The notes: generated from the letters alone by a model not told the origin. A stretch of DNA of 64,000 nt from Thiothrix sp. (GCF_028714775.1 NZ_JAQTLS010000020.1:1-64000), one strand, 5' to 3'; positions 34,091 to 44,080 are shown, numbered from the stretch's first letter. Made by a program: numbers and translations.

Positions 34091-34585
34091 TTAGATGGCA
34101 GCGAGTGCTGCATCGTAGTCAGGCTCTTGAACAATTTCTGGCACTTGTTCAGTGTAAGCAACTTTGCCGTCCTTGATCACGACGACCGCGCGTGACATCA
34201 GGCCAGCCAGTGGGCTAGTGGTGATGGTGACGCCGTAAGCTTTACCGAAATCTGCATTACGGAAAGTGGACATGGAAACGACATTTTCCAGCCCTTCCGC
34301 GCCGCAGAAACGCCCAAGGGCGAATGGCAGGTCAGCAGAAATGCACAGTACCGCTACATTTGGGTTAGCGCTGGCAGTTTCGTTGAAACGGCGGGTAGAT
34401 GCCGCGCAGATGCCGGTGTCGATGCTAGGGAAGATGTTCAGGATAACTGTTTTACCTGCGAAATCGCCTAAGCCAGCTTCAGACAGGTCAGTTTTGACCA
34501 GTGTGAAAGTAGGTGCATCAGTGCCGACGGCTGGCAGTGTGCCGATGGTTTCAATCGCGTTGCCTTGTAATGTAATCGTTGCCAT
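34091..34585 (-). CDS. tpx: Thiol peroxidase Tpx
   Basis: This 164-aa atypical 2-Cys peroxiredoxin reduces peroxides. The peroxidatic Cys60 is in [13 protein letters not shown] and the resolving Cys94 in [11 protein letters not shown], matching the positions in E. coli Tpx (61 and 95). The local motif reads TGIC where many have TPVC. It has its own ribosome site (GGAG) and follows slyD after 58 bases. Confidence 0.93.
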   Translation of the reverse strand: MATITLQGNAIETIGTLPAVGTDAPTFTLVKTDLSEAGLGDFAGKTVILNIFPSIDTGICAASTRRFNETASANPNVAVLCISADLPFALGRFCGAEGLENVVSMSTFRNADFGKAYGVTITTSPLAGLMSRAVVVIKDGKVAYTEQVPEIVQEPDYDAALAAI

Positions 34586-34643
34586 TTGTTCGTGATCTCC
34601 TCAAAGAGTAAATTTTGTCTTATAGCTAATTTTGTGCGGCGCG

Positions 34644-35132
34644 TCAATGTCCACAACCGCCATGCGCGTGGACGTGTCCGTGGGCGATTTCTTCAGCAGT
34701 TGCGGCACGTACTTCCAGAATGCTTAGGTCAAAGGTCAGTGCCACGCCTGCCAGTGGGTGGTTGGCATCAATGGTAATGCTATCGCTATCTACCGCCGTG
34801 ATGGTAATGACTTCAATGCCGCCATTGGTCTGTGCTTGGAACTGTGCGCCCGGCACGAGTTGTTCGGTGGGGACATCGCCAAACATTTCACGCGGGATTT
34901 GTTGGGTCAAGCGTTCGTCACGTTCGCCGTAAGCATCTGTGGGGGCAATATTGACTACCATGCTGTCGCTGGCTTGTTTGCCAGTCAGTGCATTTTCCAA
35001 GCCGGGGATAATATTGCTCGCGCCATGCAGGTACACGAAGGGATGGGAAGCGTCGGCCTGATCCAGAATGTCGCCTTGCCCATTGGTCAAGGTGTAGGTC
35101 ATGGTGACGACGGAGTTTGCTGCGATTTGCAT
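34644..35132 (-). CDS. slyD: SlyD-type FKBP peptidyl-prolyl isomerase
   Basis: This 162-aa protein has the FKBP domain with an inserted chaperone flap: VTMTYTLTNGQGDILDQAD, FVYLHGASNIIPGLENAL, then DAYGERDERLTQQIPREMF and the returning VDANHPLAGVALTFDLSI-type end. The short His/Cys-rich tail (HGHVHAHGGCGH) binds metal such as nickel. ATG 35132 follows AAAGG. Confidence 0.92.
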   Translation of the reverse strand: MQIAANSVVTMTYTLTNGQGDILDQADASHPFVYLHGASNIIPGLENALTGKQASDSMVVNIAPTDAYGERDERLTQQIPREMFGDVPTEQLVPGAQFQAQTNGGIEVITITAVDSDSITIDANHPLAGVALTFDLSILEVRAATAEEIAHGHVHAHGGCGH

Positions 35133-35154
35133 GAAAGTTCCTTTAAGTTGAGGG

Positions 35155-36108
35155 TCAAAGACATCCATTGATCGGTGGATTGTCGCGGTAATGTTGGTAG
35201 CGGTCGCCGCCGCTTGGTAGGTCTTTAAAGCGACGGTGTGTCCAGAGGTATTGCGCCGGAAATTCGCGTATCTGTTGCTCAATGATCGCGTTGATGCGCA
35301 AGGTGTCCTCGACTACCGATTCACTGGGGAAATGCTCCAGCTTCGGCAAAAACTGTAGCAGATAGCCAGTATCGGTACGCACGGTAAAGAATGGGATGAC
35401 TTGCGCCCCACCCAGTTTGACTAAGCGGCTGGTGGCGGTATTGGTGGGGGTTTCCACGCCAAAAAACGGGATGAATAGGCTACCTTTGTGGTGAAAGTGC
35501 TGATCTTGTGCATACCATACGACATGCCCTTGTTGCAAGCTGCGAACCATTTCGCGAATGTGGTCACGGGGAATGGTTTTGTTGCAGTATTTTAGGCGCA
35601 ACTTGGTTATTTGTTGTTCAATGACGGGATTTTGGTGGGGGCGATAGACGGCATGGGGATCAGGATGTTGTGTCGCCAGCAACCTTCCCGCCAGCTCTGT
35701 GCTGGTAAAATGTGCAGTGAGGAGGATGACACCGCTTTGTTGCAAAGCGCCATGTAAATGTTCGATGCCTTCAGTACGGGTAATTGCAACCAGTCGTTTT
35801 TCATCGCCCCACCAACTAATAGCGGCTTCCACAAAGCCTTTTCCCAGTGAAATAAAGTGTTCACGGTTCAGTTGGCGGCGCTGTTCTACAGGAAGTTCCG
35901 GAAATGCCAGTTCCAGATTGACGCAACTGATGAAGCGGCGTTTGCGCATGGCGTGGAACATCAATACTCCCAAGGCTTTGCCCAAGCCCATTTGGATGCG
36001 CCACGGCAGCTTGGCAATGAGCCATAGGACAGCCAGCCCTAACCACGTTGGCCAGTAGCGGGGATGCAGAAATTGGTTTTCAGTGATTTTTTCCACGTGC
36101 AGCTTCAT
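35155..36108 (-). CDS. Lipid A acyltransferase LpxL/LpxP family
   Basis: This 317-aa inner-membrane protein has an N-terminal anchor (WLGLAVLWLIAKLPWRIQMG) and the acyltransferase HX4E motif in LLTAHFTSTELAG. Later family signs are VWYAQDQHFHHKGSLFIPFFG and AQYLWTHRRFKDLPSG. It adds a secondary acyl chain to Kdo-lipid A. Paralogue choice (LpxL, LpxP or LpxM) is uncertain; the sequence fits LpxL/P best. It is divergent from hldE with 66 bases between. Confidence 0.88.
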   Translation of the reverse strand: MKLHVEKITENQFLHPRYWPTWLGLAVLWLIAKLPWRIQMGLGKALGVLMFHAMRKRRFISCVNLELAFPELPVEQRRQLNREHFISLGKGFVEAAISWWGDEKRLVAITRTEGIEHLHGALQQSGVILLTAHFTSTELAGRLLATQHPDPHAVYRPHQNPVIEQQITKLRLKYCNKTIPRDHIREMVRSLQQGHVVWYAQDQHFHHKGSLFIPFFGVETPTNTATSRLVKLGGAQVIPFFTVRTDTGYLLQFLPKLEHFPSESVVEDTLRINAIIEQQIREFPAQYLWTHRRFKDLPSGGDRYQHYRDNPPINGCL

Positions 36109-36174
36109 ACCTAAACAAGCGCCTTATGGTAAACTCTCCAGCCTGTTTTTTCCTGTTTTTGTGTAAAAATAACC

Positions 36175-37614
36175 ATGAGTTTACAAATTCCCGCCTTTGA
36201 ACAGGCGCACGTATTGGTATTGGGCGATGTCATGCTTGACCGTTATTGGTCGGGGGCGACTTCCCGCATTTCCCCGGAAGCACCTGTTCCGGTGGTGCAT
36301 GTTAGCCAGAATGAGGAACGCCCCGGTGGTGCGGCAAACGTGGCATTGAATATTGCCAGCCTAGGCGGCAAGGTCAGCTTATTGGGCTATGTGGGTAACG
36401 ATGAAGCGGGTAAATCGCTGGAAAAGGTTTTGCAGCAGCGCGGGGTAAGCACCCGTTTCATCGCGTTGGATCATGCCCCAACCATTACCAAGCTGCGCGT
36501 ACTGAGCCGTCATCAGCAGTTAATTCGGCTGGATTTTGAGCAAGGTTTTGCCGGGCAAGATCATGTGGGTTTGCTGGAAGGTTTTCGTGCGTTGCTAGAC
36601 AGCGTGGATGTGGTGGTGCTGTCCGATTACCGCAAAGGTACGTTGGAACGGGCGCAGGAGCTGATTGCATTGGCACGGGCGGCGGGCAAGCCAGTGGTGG
36701 TTGACCCCAAGGCCAAAGATTTTAGCGATTACCAAGGCGCGACCGTGATTACCCCCAATCTGGCGGAATTCCGCGATGCAGTGGGGGAATGGCAGGATGA
36801 GGCAGATTTGGTGCGGCGCGGTATGGGTTTGTTGGAATGCTGCGAACTGGGTAATTTGCTGATTACCCGCAGTGAACAGGGCATGACTTTGTTGCGGGCT
36901 GATGCAGAACCATTCAACCTGCCGACCCGTGCGCAGGAAGTCTACGATGTGACGGGTGCAGGCGATACGGTCGTTGCGGTATTGGCGGCAAGCATGGCGG
37001 CGGGTTTGCCCGTGGAACAGGCGATGGCATTGGCGAACCTTGCTGCTGGCATTGTGGTGGGGAAAGTGGGTACGGCAACCGTCAGTGTTCCCGAATTACA
37101 CAAAGCCCTGAAAGCCCACCACGCGCAAGTGAAAGGCGTGGTCACGGAAGAACAGTTGTTGCTGGCAGTAACGGATGCCCGCATCCACGGCGAACGCATT
37201 GTTATGACCAATGGCTGTTTCGATATTTTGCACGTCGGACATGTGACGTATTTGCAAGAAGCCCGCAAGTTGGGTGATCGGCTGATTGTGGCAGTGAATA
37301 CCGATGAATCCGTGCGCAAGCTCAAAGGCCCGACCCGTCCGGTCAATGCGATGGCAAACCGCATGAAAATGTTGGCGGCATTGTCGTGCGTCGATTGGGT
37401 GGTGGATTTCAGCGAAGATACCCCGGAACGTCTGATTTGCGCGGTCAAGCCGGATTTGCTGGTGAAAGGCGGCGACAATGACCCGCAAAAAATCCCCGGC
37501 AATCACTGCGTGTGGGATAACGGAGGTGATGTGGTGGTGGTGAGCTTCGTGGATGGGGTTTCCACCACCAGTACGATTGCCAAAATCCAGAATATGGAAA
37601 AAGAGTCATGCTGA
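36175..37614 (+). CDS. hldE: Bifunctional heptose kinase / adenylyltransferase HldE
   Basis: This 479-aa enzyme makes ADP-heptose for the LPS inner core. The N-terminal ribokinase-like domain has RPGGAANVALNIASLGG and the phosphate-binding DVTGAGDTVVAVLA (about 257). The C-terminal nucleotidyltransferase begins MTNGCFDILHVGHVTYLQEA (about 343) with the HxGH motif. Length and domain order are as in E. coli HldE. Its last 7 bases overlap the next gene. Confidence 0.95.
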   Translation: MSLQIPAFEQAHVLVLGDVMLDRYWSGATSRISPEAPVPVVHVSQNEERPGGAANVALNIASLGGKVSLLGYVGNDEAGKSLEKVLQQRGVSTRFIALDHAPTITKLRVLSRHQQLIRLDFEQGFAGQDHVGLLEGFRALLDSVDVVVLSDYRKGTLERAQELIALARAAGKPVVVDPKAKDFSDYQGATVITPNLAEFRDAVGEWQDEADLVRRGMGLLECCELGNLLITRSEQGMTLLRADAEPFNLPTRAQEVYDVTGAGDTVVAVLAASMAAGLPVEQAMALANLAAGIVVGKVGTATVSVPELHKALKAHHAQVKGVVTEEQLLLAVTDARIHGERIVMTNGCFDILHVGHVTYLQEARKLGDRLIVAVNTDESVRKLKGPTRPVNAMANRMKMLAALSCVDWVVDFSEDTPERLICAVKPDLLVKGGDNDPQKIPGNHCVWDNGGDVVVVSFVDGVSTTSTIAKIQNMEKESC

Positions 37615-38780
37615 ACGTTGATGTCTTGATTGTTGGTGGTGGCATCGCTGGCCTGTGGCTGTTGGCGGAATTACGGGCAAAAGGTGTAAATGCACTGCTG
37701 GCAACAGATGAACTCGGCAAGGGGCAAACCATTGCTTCCCAAGGCATCATCCACGGCGGCACAAAATACGCGCTGACTGGCAAGCTCACGGGCGCAACGC
37801 TGGCAATTGGTGATATGCCACGTCTGTGGCGTACAGCACTCAATGGCGAAGGTGCAGTGGACTTAAGTCGTGTAAATATTTTGGCAGAATCGCAACTGCT
37901 GTGGACTTCCAGCGGCATAGGTTCGCGCCTGACCGGCTTTTTTGCCAGCAAAGCGATGAAAAGTCGCATGGAAGCCGTGCCGCACCAAGATTATCCCGAA
38001 CTGTTCCAACACGCGGAGTTTCACGGTGGGCTTTACCGCTTGGATGAGCCTGTGTTGGATGTGCTGTCACTGCTGACAACCTTGCGGGAACAACTGGCGG
38101 AAGCCTTGGTGCAAGTCGATGTGGCGCAGTCGGGCTTGCAGCCAGTGGGCGAAACGTTTGCTTACCGGGCAGTATTGCCGGATGGTGGAACGCTCCTGAT
38201 TGAAGCCGGACAGATTATTCTCACCGCAGGCGCAGGTAATGATGCACTACTTGCGCCATTGCATAGCCGCCCTCAAATGCAGCGCCGCCCTTTGCAAATG
38301 GTGATGATGCGCGGTGATATGCCGATGGTTTACGCCCATGCCCTCGGCATGAGCGACAAGCCCCGCGCCACCATTACCTCGCACAAAGATTCGCAGGGAA
38401 AAACCATCTGGTACATCGGTGGACAACCCGCAGAGCAAGGCGTGGGCAAGCCACCTGCGGATGTGATTGCCGCTACCCGCCACGAACTTGCCGAATTGCT
38501 ACCGTGGGTTGATTTCAGCCATGCCGAATGGGCAACATGGAACGTTGACCGTGCCGAAGGTTGCCAACCCGACGGTAGCCGCCCCGACCAACCGATGTTT
38601 GCCCGTACTGCCAACGTCACTGTCGCATGGCCAACCAAGCTCGCTTTCGCCCCCATGTTAGCAACCCGCTTGCTGGAAACGTTACCACTAACCCGTGGTG
38701 AAACGGCATTGCCTAACCGTTTGCAGCTACCCCCCATCGCCACTGCTATCTGGAATCAAGTTGCATGGAACACGTATTAA
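37608..38780 (+). CDS. FAD-dependent oxidoreductase (DadA/DAO-like)
   Basis: This 390-aa flavoprotein begins with a GxGxxG motif (VLIVGGGIAGLWLLAEL) and has the DAO-type ASQGIIHGGTKYAL segment. It probably oxidises a C-N or C-O bond, but the substrate is unknown. It overlaps hldE by 7 bases and the aldo/keto reductase by 16, so the three are translated together. A role in LPS synthesis would be inference from position only. Confidence 0.75.
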   Translation: MLNVDVLIVGGGIAGLWLLAELRAKGVNALLATDELGKGQTIASQGIIHGGTKYALTGKLTGATLAIGDMPRLWRTALNGEGAVDLSRVNILAESQLLWTSSGIGSRLTGFFASKAMKSRMEAVPHQDYPELFQHAEFHGGLYRLDEPVLDVLSLLTTLREQLAEALVQVDVAQSGLQPVGETFAYRAVLPDGGTLLIEAGQIILTAGAGNDALLAPLHSRPQMQRRPLQMVMMRGDMPMVYAHALGMSDKPRATITSHKDSQGKTIWYIGGQPAEQGVGKPPADVIAATRHELAELLPWVDFSHAEWATWNVDRAEGCQPDGSRPDQPMFARTANVTVAWPTKLAFAPMLATRLLETLPLTRGETALPNRLQLPPIATAIWNQVAWNTY

Positions 38781-39595
38781 GCCAGCGCCGCCCAGTTGCC
38801 AAAACAGGCATCGAAATCAGCCCATTGGGTCTCGGCACGGTCAAGTTTGGGCGCAACCAAGGAGTAAAATACCCACAAGGCTTTGAGTTACCTTCCGACA
38901 AAGAAGTGCGTGATCTGCTGGCGCTGGCCTTTGATTTTGGTATCAACTTGCTGGATACTGCACCTGCTTACGGCTTGAGCGAAGAACGGATCGGAAAATT
39001 GCTGCCCAATTCCCGCCACGATTGGGTGATCGAAACCAAAGTGGGGGAAAGTTTCATCGACGGCGAATCCAGCTTCGATTTCAGCGCAGCAGGTACGCGC
39101 AAGAGCGTGGAAAACAGCCTACGTTTACTGAAGACGGATTACCTCGATATGGTGTTGATCCATTCTGATGGCGATGATGAACGCATTTTTCGCGATGAAG
39201 CCGTGCTGGATACGTTGCTGGAAATGAAACGCGCTGGTTGGGTGCGGGCGGTGGGCATTTCCTCAAAAACGGTGGAAGGCGCGTTGCTGGCGTATAAGTT
39301 GGATTGCGATGTGGTGATGGCGGCGTACAATCCGGTTTACATTGAGGAATTACCTGTGCTGGAAGCAGCCGTTGCGCAGCAGCGGGCGGTGCTGGTGAAG
39401 AAAGCGTTTGCCAGCGGGCATTTGGATAAGCTGGGCAGCGCAAACCCGGTGGAACATGCGCTGGCGTTTATTTTTGCCCAAGCTGGGGCAACAAGTGTGG
39501 TGCTGGGGACAGTTAACCCGAAGCATTTGCGGGAGAATGTGGCGGTGGCGCATGACATTTTCGCTGATATGCTGCCAACGCCTCGTCAACGCTAA
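38765..39595 (+). CDS. Aldo/keto reductase
   Basis: This 276-aa protein has the AKR tetrad: Asp and Tyr in LLDTAPAYGLSE, Lys in VIETKVGE and His in MVLIHSDGDD, plus GISSKTVEGALLA. It is a TIM-barrel NADPH oxidoreductase with unknown substrate. It overlaps the previous gene. Its last 83 bases overlap tail-to-tail with the convergent GT9 gene, an unusually long antisense overlap. Confidence 0.85.
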   Translation: MEHVLSQRRPVAKTGIEISPLGLGTVKFGRNQGVKYPQGFELPSDKEVRDLLALAFDFGINLLDTAPAYGLSEERIGKLLPNSRHDWVIETKVGESFIDGESSFDFSAAGTRKSVENSLRLLKTDYLDMVLIHSDGDDERIFRDEAVLDTLLEMKRAGWVRAVGISSKTVEGALLAYKLDCDVVMAAYNPVYIEELPVLEAAVAQQRAVLVKKAFASGHLDKLGSANPVEHALAFIFAQAGATSVVLGTVNPKHLRENVAVAHDIFADMLPTPRQR

Positions 39596-40577
39596 TATCG
39601 GCAACATGCTTGCTGGGTGCTTGTAATAAGGCATGGGGAACACCCCACGGTCGCCATTGCGTGGTGCTTGATTCGCCAAAAAAACACACCATCGGTTTGC
39701 CTAATCCAGCCGCAATATGCATCGCGCCACCATCGCTGCAAATAAAATGGTCACACAGGTCAATGCCAGCAATCAGTTCCCGCAGCTCGCTGGTGGCTAG
39801 CGGTAATACGGGAATACCTGCCAATTGCGCAACAATCCGCTGTGCTTTTTGGTCATCCCCCGGATGACGCGGGTTGTTTTCATTCCCCGGTGCCCAAAAC
39901 AGCAGGAATTGCGCTTGGTATTCTTCATGCAACCGTTTGATCAGTGACGTGAAATTTTCTTCAGGCCAACGTTGGCTGGGCTTGCGTGAACTGATGTGGA
40001 TGCCGATGGTCAAGCGCGGCTGGTACCACGCTTGTGCTTGCAGGTTTACCCGCTGTTGTTGCAGACATTGCGGGTCGGGGCGTAACACGAGGGAGGAATC
40101 TGCCGGGGAAATGCTCAGCGGTTGTAGCAGTAGCAAGGTTCGTTGCACTTCATGCAGATCGGTAGCCGTGGGTGTGGGAACGCCTAAGGTAATTTCTGGG
40201 ATGTTCTGCCCATCATCAGGCATCAGGCTCAATATTTGCTTAGGATTAACGCTGCTTGCCAGCTTCAGCGCCTGTTTGGAAAATACGCCGCTCGCCAGTA
40301 TCGCTAAATCATAGTGTTTGCGTCGTAGCGTGAAGGTGAGTTTGAGGCGTTGCCAGTAAACCCCCAGCAGGCTTTGCCCCGGTTCGCGGTGTTTGCCTTT
40401 GGTGTAGGCGTAAACATGATTGATGTCGGGGTTGTGTTCAATAGCTTGGAAATTGTAGCTGTTGACCAACACATCCAGTTCTGCCATTGGGTAGTGGGTG
40501 CGGAGGGCGTGGATCAGCGGGGTAGTGCAGATCAGGTCGCCGATGTTGTCGCGGCGGATGATGAGGATGCGCTTCAT
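39513..40577 (-). CDS. GT9 heptosyltransferase-family protein
   Basis: This 354-aa protein begins ILIIRRDNIGDLICTTPLI and has GIHISSRKPSQRW, FWAPGNENNPRHPGDD and the donor-site CSDGGAMHIAAGLGKP of the GT9 family. It probably adds a sugar to the LPS core from a nucleotide donor. It is clearly a paralogue of the gene at 45210-46268. ATG 40577 is chosen by analogy with that copy; an ATG at 40589 would overlap the upstream stop. The last 83 bases overlap the aldo/keto reductase gene. Confidence 0.85.
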   Translation of the reverse strand: MKRILIIRRDNIGDLICTTPLIHALRTHYPMAELDVLVNSYNFQAIEHNPDINHVYAYTKGKHREPGQSLLGVYWQRLKLTFTLRRKHYDLAILASGVFSKQALKLASSVNPKQILSLMPDDGQNIPEITLGVPTPTATDLHEVQRTLLLLQPLSISPADSSLVLRPDPQCLQQQRVNLQAQAWYQPRLTIGIHISSRKPSQRWPEENFTSLIKRLHEEYQAQFLLFWAPGNENNPRHPGDDQKAQRIVAQLAGIPVLPLATSELRELIAGIDLCDHFICSDGGAMHIAAGLGKPMVCFFGESSTTQWRPWGVPHALLQAPSKHVADISVDEALAAYQRKCHAPPPHSPANASG

Positions 40578-40581
40578 GTCG

Positions 40582-41724
40582 TTAATCATTTGCTGAGTTT
40601 TCCATCCACGGCAGGGTGTTTTTGACCCGCTCGGTGAAAGTATCTAGTGAGAAACGTTGCAGGTGGGTTTGTTCCTGTGCGGGCTGCGGGTGCGGTTTTG
40701 TGCCGTTTTGAATAGCTAGTAACAAGGTCTTGAGGTGTTTGCCGCCATCTTGGCGCGGATCAGTGAACAGGTAGCCTGTTTTGCCATCCAGTACCGTTTC
40801 GCGGAATGGCAGTGCATCCACCGCTAACACGGGCAGGTTGCAATATTGGGCTTCGATCACGTTTAACCCCAAGGCTTCTTTTTCTGGTAATCCCGTGAGC
40901 AAAAAATCCAGTTGCGCATAAACGTCAGCGACATGGTGCTGATGCCCCCAGAAACGCACCCGTTCGGCAAGCGGGCGCAATGCCTGTTTCAAATCGCGTA
41001 CCGAAGCGTAACCGCCACTGCCAAAAATTTCGATATTAAGGTCGGGAATATCCGCCAAAGCGGGCGCAAGGTGTTCAAATAGCAGTGGAAATTGCTTGAT
41101 CGGAGTAAGCCTTGAAACAATGCCTACCGTTAGTCCCGGTTTTTTGCGGAAAACCGGGCGGCTGCGAAAGGGTTTAACCAGTGGTTCTAACCATGACAGC
41201 AAGCGGTCGCGCCCTTTGCGCTTGTCCCAGTCGTAGTAGGAATGCTGGGTAATGTTCATTTCTGTGCGCTGCATCCGCGCCAGTGCCGCCACGCCATACC
41301 AAGGTTCAGGGTACGCCTGTTTCACCCCCGCATCATGCAGGCTGTTGATCACGTATTGGGATACCCCGATGACACCATCGTAGTTTTCAAAAGCCTTGGG
41401 ATCACGTCCGTACAGCGGCATGTGCGCAATGCCTACCAATCGATGTCCTGCCGCTTTCAATGCCCGCCGCCATGTAGGGGGCGTTGAGCCGTGGGTCAGC
41501 AATAGTGACGGTGAAGCGAGTGCTTGCAGTAGCGAGGGCAAATCTGGTTGGATAGCTTGCAGCGTGGTCTGTGGTAAATTGAATTGCTGCCAGAACGGGG
41601 CATCCGGGTGAACCAGCAGGGTATGGGGGACACCAAGCCGCCCTAATGCTTGGCAAAGGAAATCAGTATATACTTCTCCTCCGCCGAATTGCTGTTGCAG
41701 ATTGAGCTGGTACAGTGGCCGCAT
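40582..41724 (-). CDS. GT4-type glycosyltransferase
   Basis: This 380-aa protein has the GT-B layout. The N-terminus reads LQQQFGGGEVYTDFLCQAL. The C-terminal part has TVGIVSRLTPIKQFPLLFEH and the donor-binding GLPEKEALGLNVIEAQYCNLPV with its conserved Glu. It probably transfers a sugar to LPS core or O-antigen. It is transcribed with the GT9 gene downstream and divergent from the GT4 gene at 41802. Confidence 0.8.
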   Translation of the reverse strand: MRPLYQLNLQQQFGGGEVYTDFLCQALGRLGVPHTLLVHPDAPFWQQFNLPQTTLQAIQPDLPSLLQALASPSLLLTHGSTPPTWRRALKAAGHRLVGIAHMPLYGRDPKAFENYDGVIGVSQYVINSLHDAGVKQAYPEPWYGVAALARMQRTEMNITQHSYYDWDKRKGRDRLLSWLEPLVKPFRSRPVFRKKPGLTVGIVSRLTPIKQFPLLFEHLAPALADIPDLNIEIFGSGGYASVRDLKQALRPLAERVRFWGHQHHVADVYAQLDFLLTGLPEKEALGLNVIEAQYCNLPVLAVDALPFRETVLDGKTGYLFTDPRQDGGKHLKTLLLAIQNGTKPHPQPAQEQTHLQRFSLDTFTERVKNTLPWMENSAND

Positions 41725-41801
41725 GGTTATTGTGTCGCTGGTCAGTGATGGCGGGCTATTCTACCGTTTTTAACCGTTTCCACCAAGGCTTGTAACGCAC
41801 C

Positions 41802-42941
41802 ATGCAGTCCTTCCGGCTCGCCATCGTCCGCCAACACTACCGTCCTGACGGGGGCGCGGAACGTATTATCCAGCGCATGTTGGATGGTTTCGGGCGATCG
41901 TTGGATGTCAGCATCGTTACGCAGGGTTGGCAAGTGCCAGCGGATTCTGGGCTGCAAGTCATTCCGGTACGCAAGCGCGGTTGGTCACGCAGTAGCCGCT
42001 TCCGGCATTTTGTAACGGATGTGCAAGCCGTATTGCTGCAACAGCGGTTTGATTTGGTGCAATCGCATGAGCGCGTTCCCGGCTGCCAGGTTTACCGGGC
42101 GGGGGATGGGGTACATGCGGAATGGTTGCGCATCCGTGCGGAATACCAACTGGGAACGTTGGGGCGTTGGTGGCAAGGTGTTGACCCGTTTCATCGGGCG
42201 GTGTTGGCGGCTGAAGCGGATATGTTTGCCCATTCTGCTTTGCAGAAAGTGGTGTGTATTTCAGAACGGGGGAGGCAAGATATATTGCGTCACTACCCCA
42301 TGGTTGATCCAGGCAAATTGGTGTTGGTCTACAATGGGATAGATCTGGAAAAACATATGCCTTCTCCACTTGATGTGCAAGCGCGTGTGAAGGTGGCGTG
42401 GGGTTATGCGGCTGTAACCCCAGTAGCGATGTTTGTGGGGTCTGGTTTTGAACGTAAGGGTTTGGCGGTTTTATTACAGGCATTGGCTCAAACTACGGAT
42501 TGGCATTTGGTGGTAGTAGGGAAGGATAAATACCAGCGGAATTTTGAACGTGCAGCGCAACAGTTAGGTATCGCTTCAAGGGTAAGGTTTGTCGGAATGC
42601 AAACAAACATGAATGAGTGCTATGCTCTGGCAGACTTGTTGGTACATCCGGCTTGGTATGAGCCGTTTGGTAATGTGGTATTGGAGGCAATGGCGCATGG
42701 GCGTGGTGTACTTGTTTCCAGTCAGTGCGGTTCTGGTGAGTTAGTGAGGGATGGGCAGAACGGGTATGTTTTTCATGCTGGCGATGCACAACAGCTTGCC
42801 AGCCTGCTGGAAAGCTGCAAGGATCGTACCGTATTGGAAACATTAGGGGCAGATGCCCGTAGAACAGCCGAGCAATACCCTATAGCGCGAATGGTGGGTA
42901 CATTGGTTGATACTTATCGTTCGTTATTGGCAGGAATCTGA
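41802..42941 (+). CDS. GT4-type glycosyltransferase, WaaG-like
   Basis: This 379-aa protein begins RLAIVRQHYRPDGGAERI as in WaaG (RfaG), the core glucosyltransferase. It has AMFVGSGFERKGLAVLLQAL and HPAWYEPFGNVVLEAMAHGRGV with the donor-site Glu. VCISERGRQDI and NGIDLEK are further WaaG-like parts. It probably adds glucose to the inner core. It begins a plus-strand run of six genes; the next ATG overlaps its stop by one base. Confidence 0.8.
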   Translation: MQSFRLAIVRQHYRPDGGAERIIQRMLDGFGRSLDVSIVTQGWQVPADSGLQVIPVRKRGWSRSSRFRHFVTDVQAVLLQQRFDLVQSHERVPGCQVYRAGDGVHAEWLRIRAEYQLGTLGRWWQGVDPFHRAVLAAEADMFAHSALQKVVCISERGRQDILRHYPMVDPGKLVLVYNGIDLEKHMPSPLDVQARVKVAWGYAAVTPVAMFVGSGFERKGLAVLLQALAQTTDWHLVVVGKDKYQRNFERAAQQLGIASRVRFVGMQTNMNECYALADLLVHPAWYEPFGNVVLEAMAHGRGVLVSSQCGSGELVRDGQNGYVFHAGDAQQLASLLESCKDRTVLETLGADARRTAEQYPIARMVGTLVDTYRSLLAGI

Positions 42942-44080
42942 TGGGGATACAACGACGCTTACGCATTTTACATACAGAATCTTCTTGTGGTTGGGGTGGG
43001 CAAGAAATCCGTATCTTGAACGAAGCCGCAGGTTTTATTGGGCGTGGACATCAAGTCGAATTAGTTTGTGCTCCACAGGCGGAAATCTATGAAGCGGCTG
43101 TTGCCCGTAGCATTCCTGTCCATACGTTGCCTATTGTGAAAAAGCGTTTGTCTGGTTTGTGGGCGGTGCGGCAATGGTTGGTCGATCATCAAGAACGTTT
43201 TGACCTGATTAATGCCCATAGCTCTACCGATAGTTGGTTATTTGCATTAGCGAATGCATCATTGCCTAAACCATTGCCGATGGTACGTACTCGTCATGTC
43301 TCAACAGCCGTGAATCCTTCATGGTCAACCCGTTGGTTATATCAGTCTGCCACCCAACATATCGTGACCACTGGTGAGCGTTTGCGCCAATATTTGGCAT
43401 CCCAAAATGGATTTGTTTTGGAGCGGATGACATCAGTGCCAACAGGCATTGATCCTAGCCTCTTTCAGCCACTAGAGAAGCATGTTTGCCGCCAAAAATT
43501 AGGTTTGCCAGAAGATGATTTTTTGTTAGGCATCGTAGCAACATTGCGGAGCTGGAAAGGGCATGTTTATTTATTTGAGGCACTGGCATCTTTGCAAGCG
43601 AATTGTCCTGACTGCCGCTTGATTGTAGTTGGGGATGGGCCTCATGAGCTAAAACTACGCCAAAAGCTCGGAGAGTTAGGTATTGAAGAACGTGTTATAT
43701 TTGTGGGGCGACAAAGTAATGTGGCTGAGTGGTTAAATGCATTTGACCTATTTTGTTTGCCATCTTACGGAGAAGAGGGAGTTCCGCAGTCTATTTTACA
43801 AGCAATGGCGTGTGCTTTGCCAGTGGTATCTACACCAATTGGTTCTATTTCTGAAGCAGTATTGGATGGGCAAACGGGAGTGCTTGTCCCTGCACGTGAT
43901 TCGGTGTGTTTGGCAGATGCAATTCAAACACTTTATGTTGATCCGCTAAAACGTCGGGCAATGGGTCTGGCAGGTTTGATACACTTTAAATCAACCTTTA
44001 GTTTTACTCAAATGTTGGATAAAATGGAACAAGTATTTTATCAGGTATTGGATGAGAATGAGAATGACTATGGCAGGTAG
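42941..44080 (+). CDS. GT4-type glycosyltransferase
   Basis: This 379-aa protein has the GT-B pattern: ILHTESSCGWGGQEIRILNE at the N-terminus, LLGIVATLRSWKGHVYLFEAL in the C-terminal half and CLPSYGEEGVPQSILQAMAC as donor site. The Gly-Gly-Gln start is typical of bacterial lipopolysaccharide glycosyltransferases. The composition becomes richer in A+T here than in flanking core genes. It overlaps the next gene by 29 bases. Confidence 0.8.
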   Translation: MGIQRRLRILHTESSCGWGGQEIRILNEAAGFIGRGHQVELVCAPQAEIYEAAVARSIPVHTLPIVKKRLSGLWAVRQWLVDHQERFDLINAHSSTDSWLFALANASLPKPLPMVRTRHVSTAVNPSWSTRWLYQSATQHIVTTGERLRQYLASQNGFVLERMTSVPTGIDPSLFQPLEKHVCRQKLGLPEDDFLLGIVATLRSWKGHVYLFEALASLQANCPDCRLIVVGDGPHELKLRQKLGELGIEERVIFVGRQSNVAEWLNAFDLFCLPSYGEEGVPQSILQAMACALPVVSTPIGSISEAVLDGQTGVLVPARDSVCLADAIQTLYVDPLKRRAMGLAGLIHFKSTFSFTQMLDKMEQVFYQVLDENENDYGR

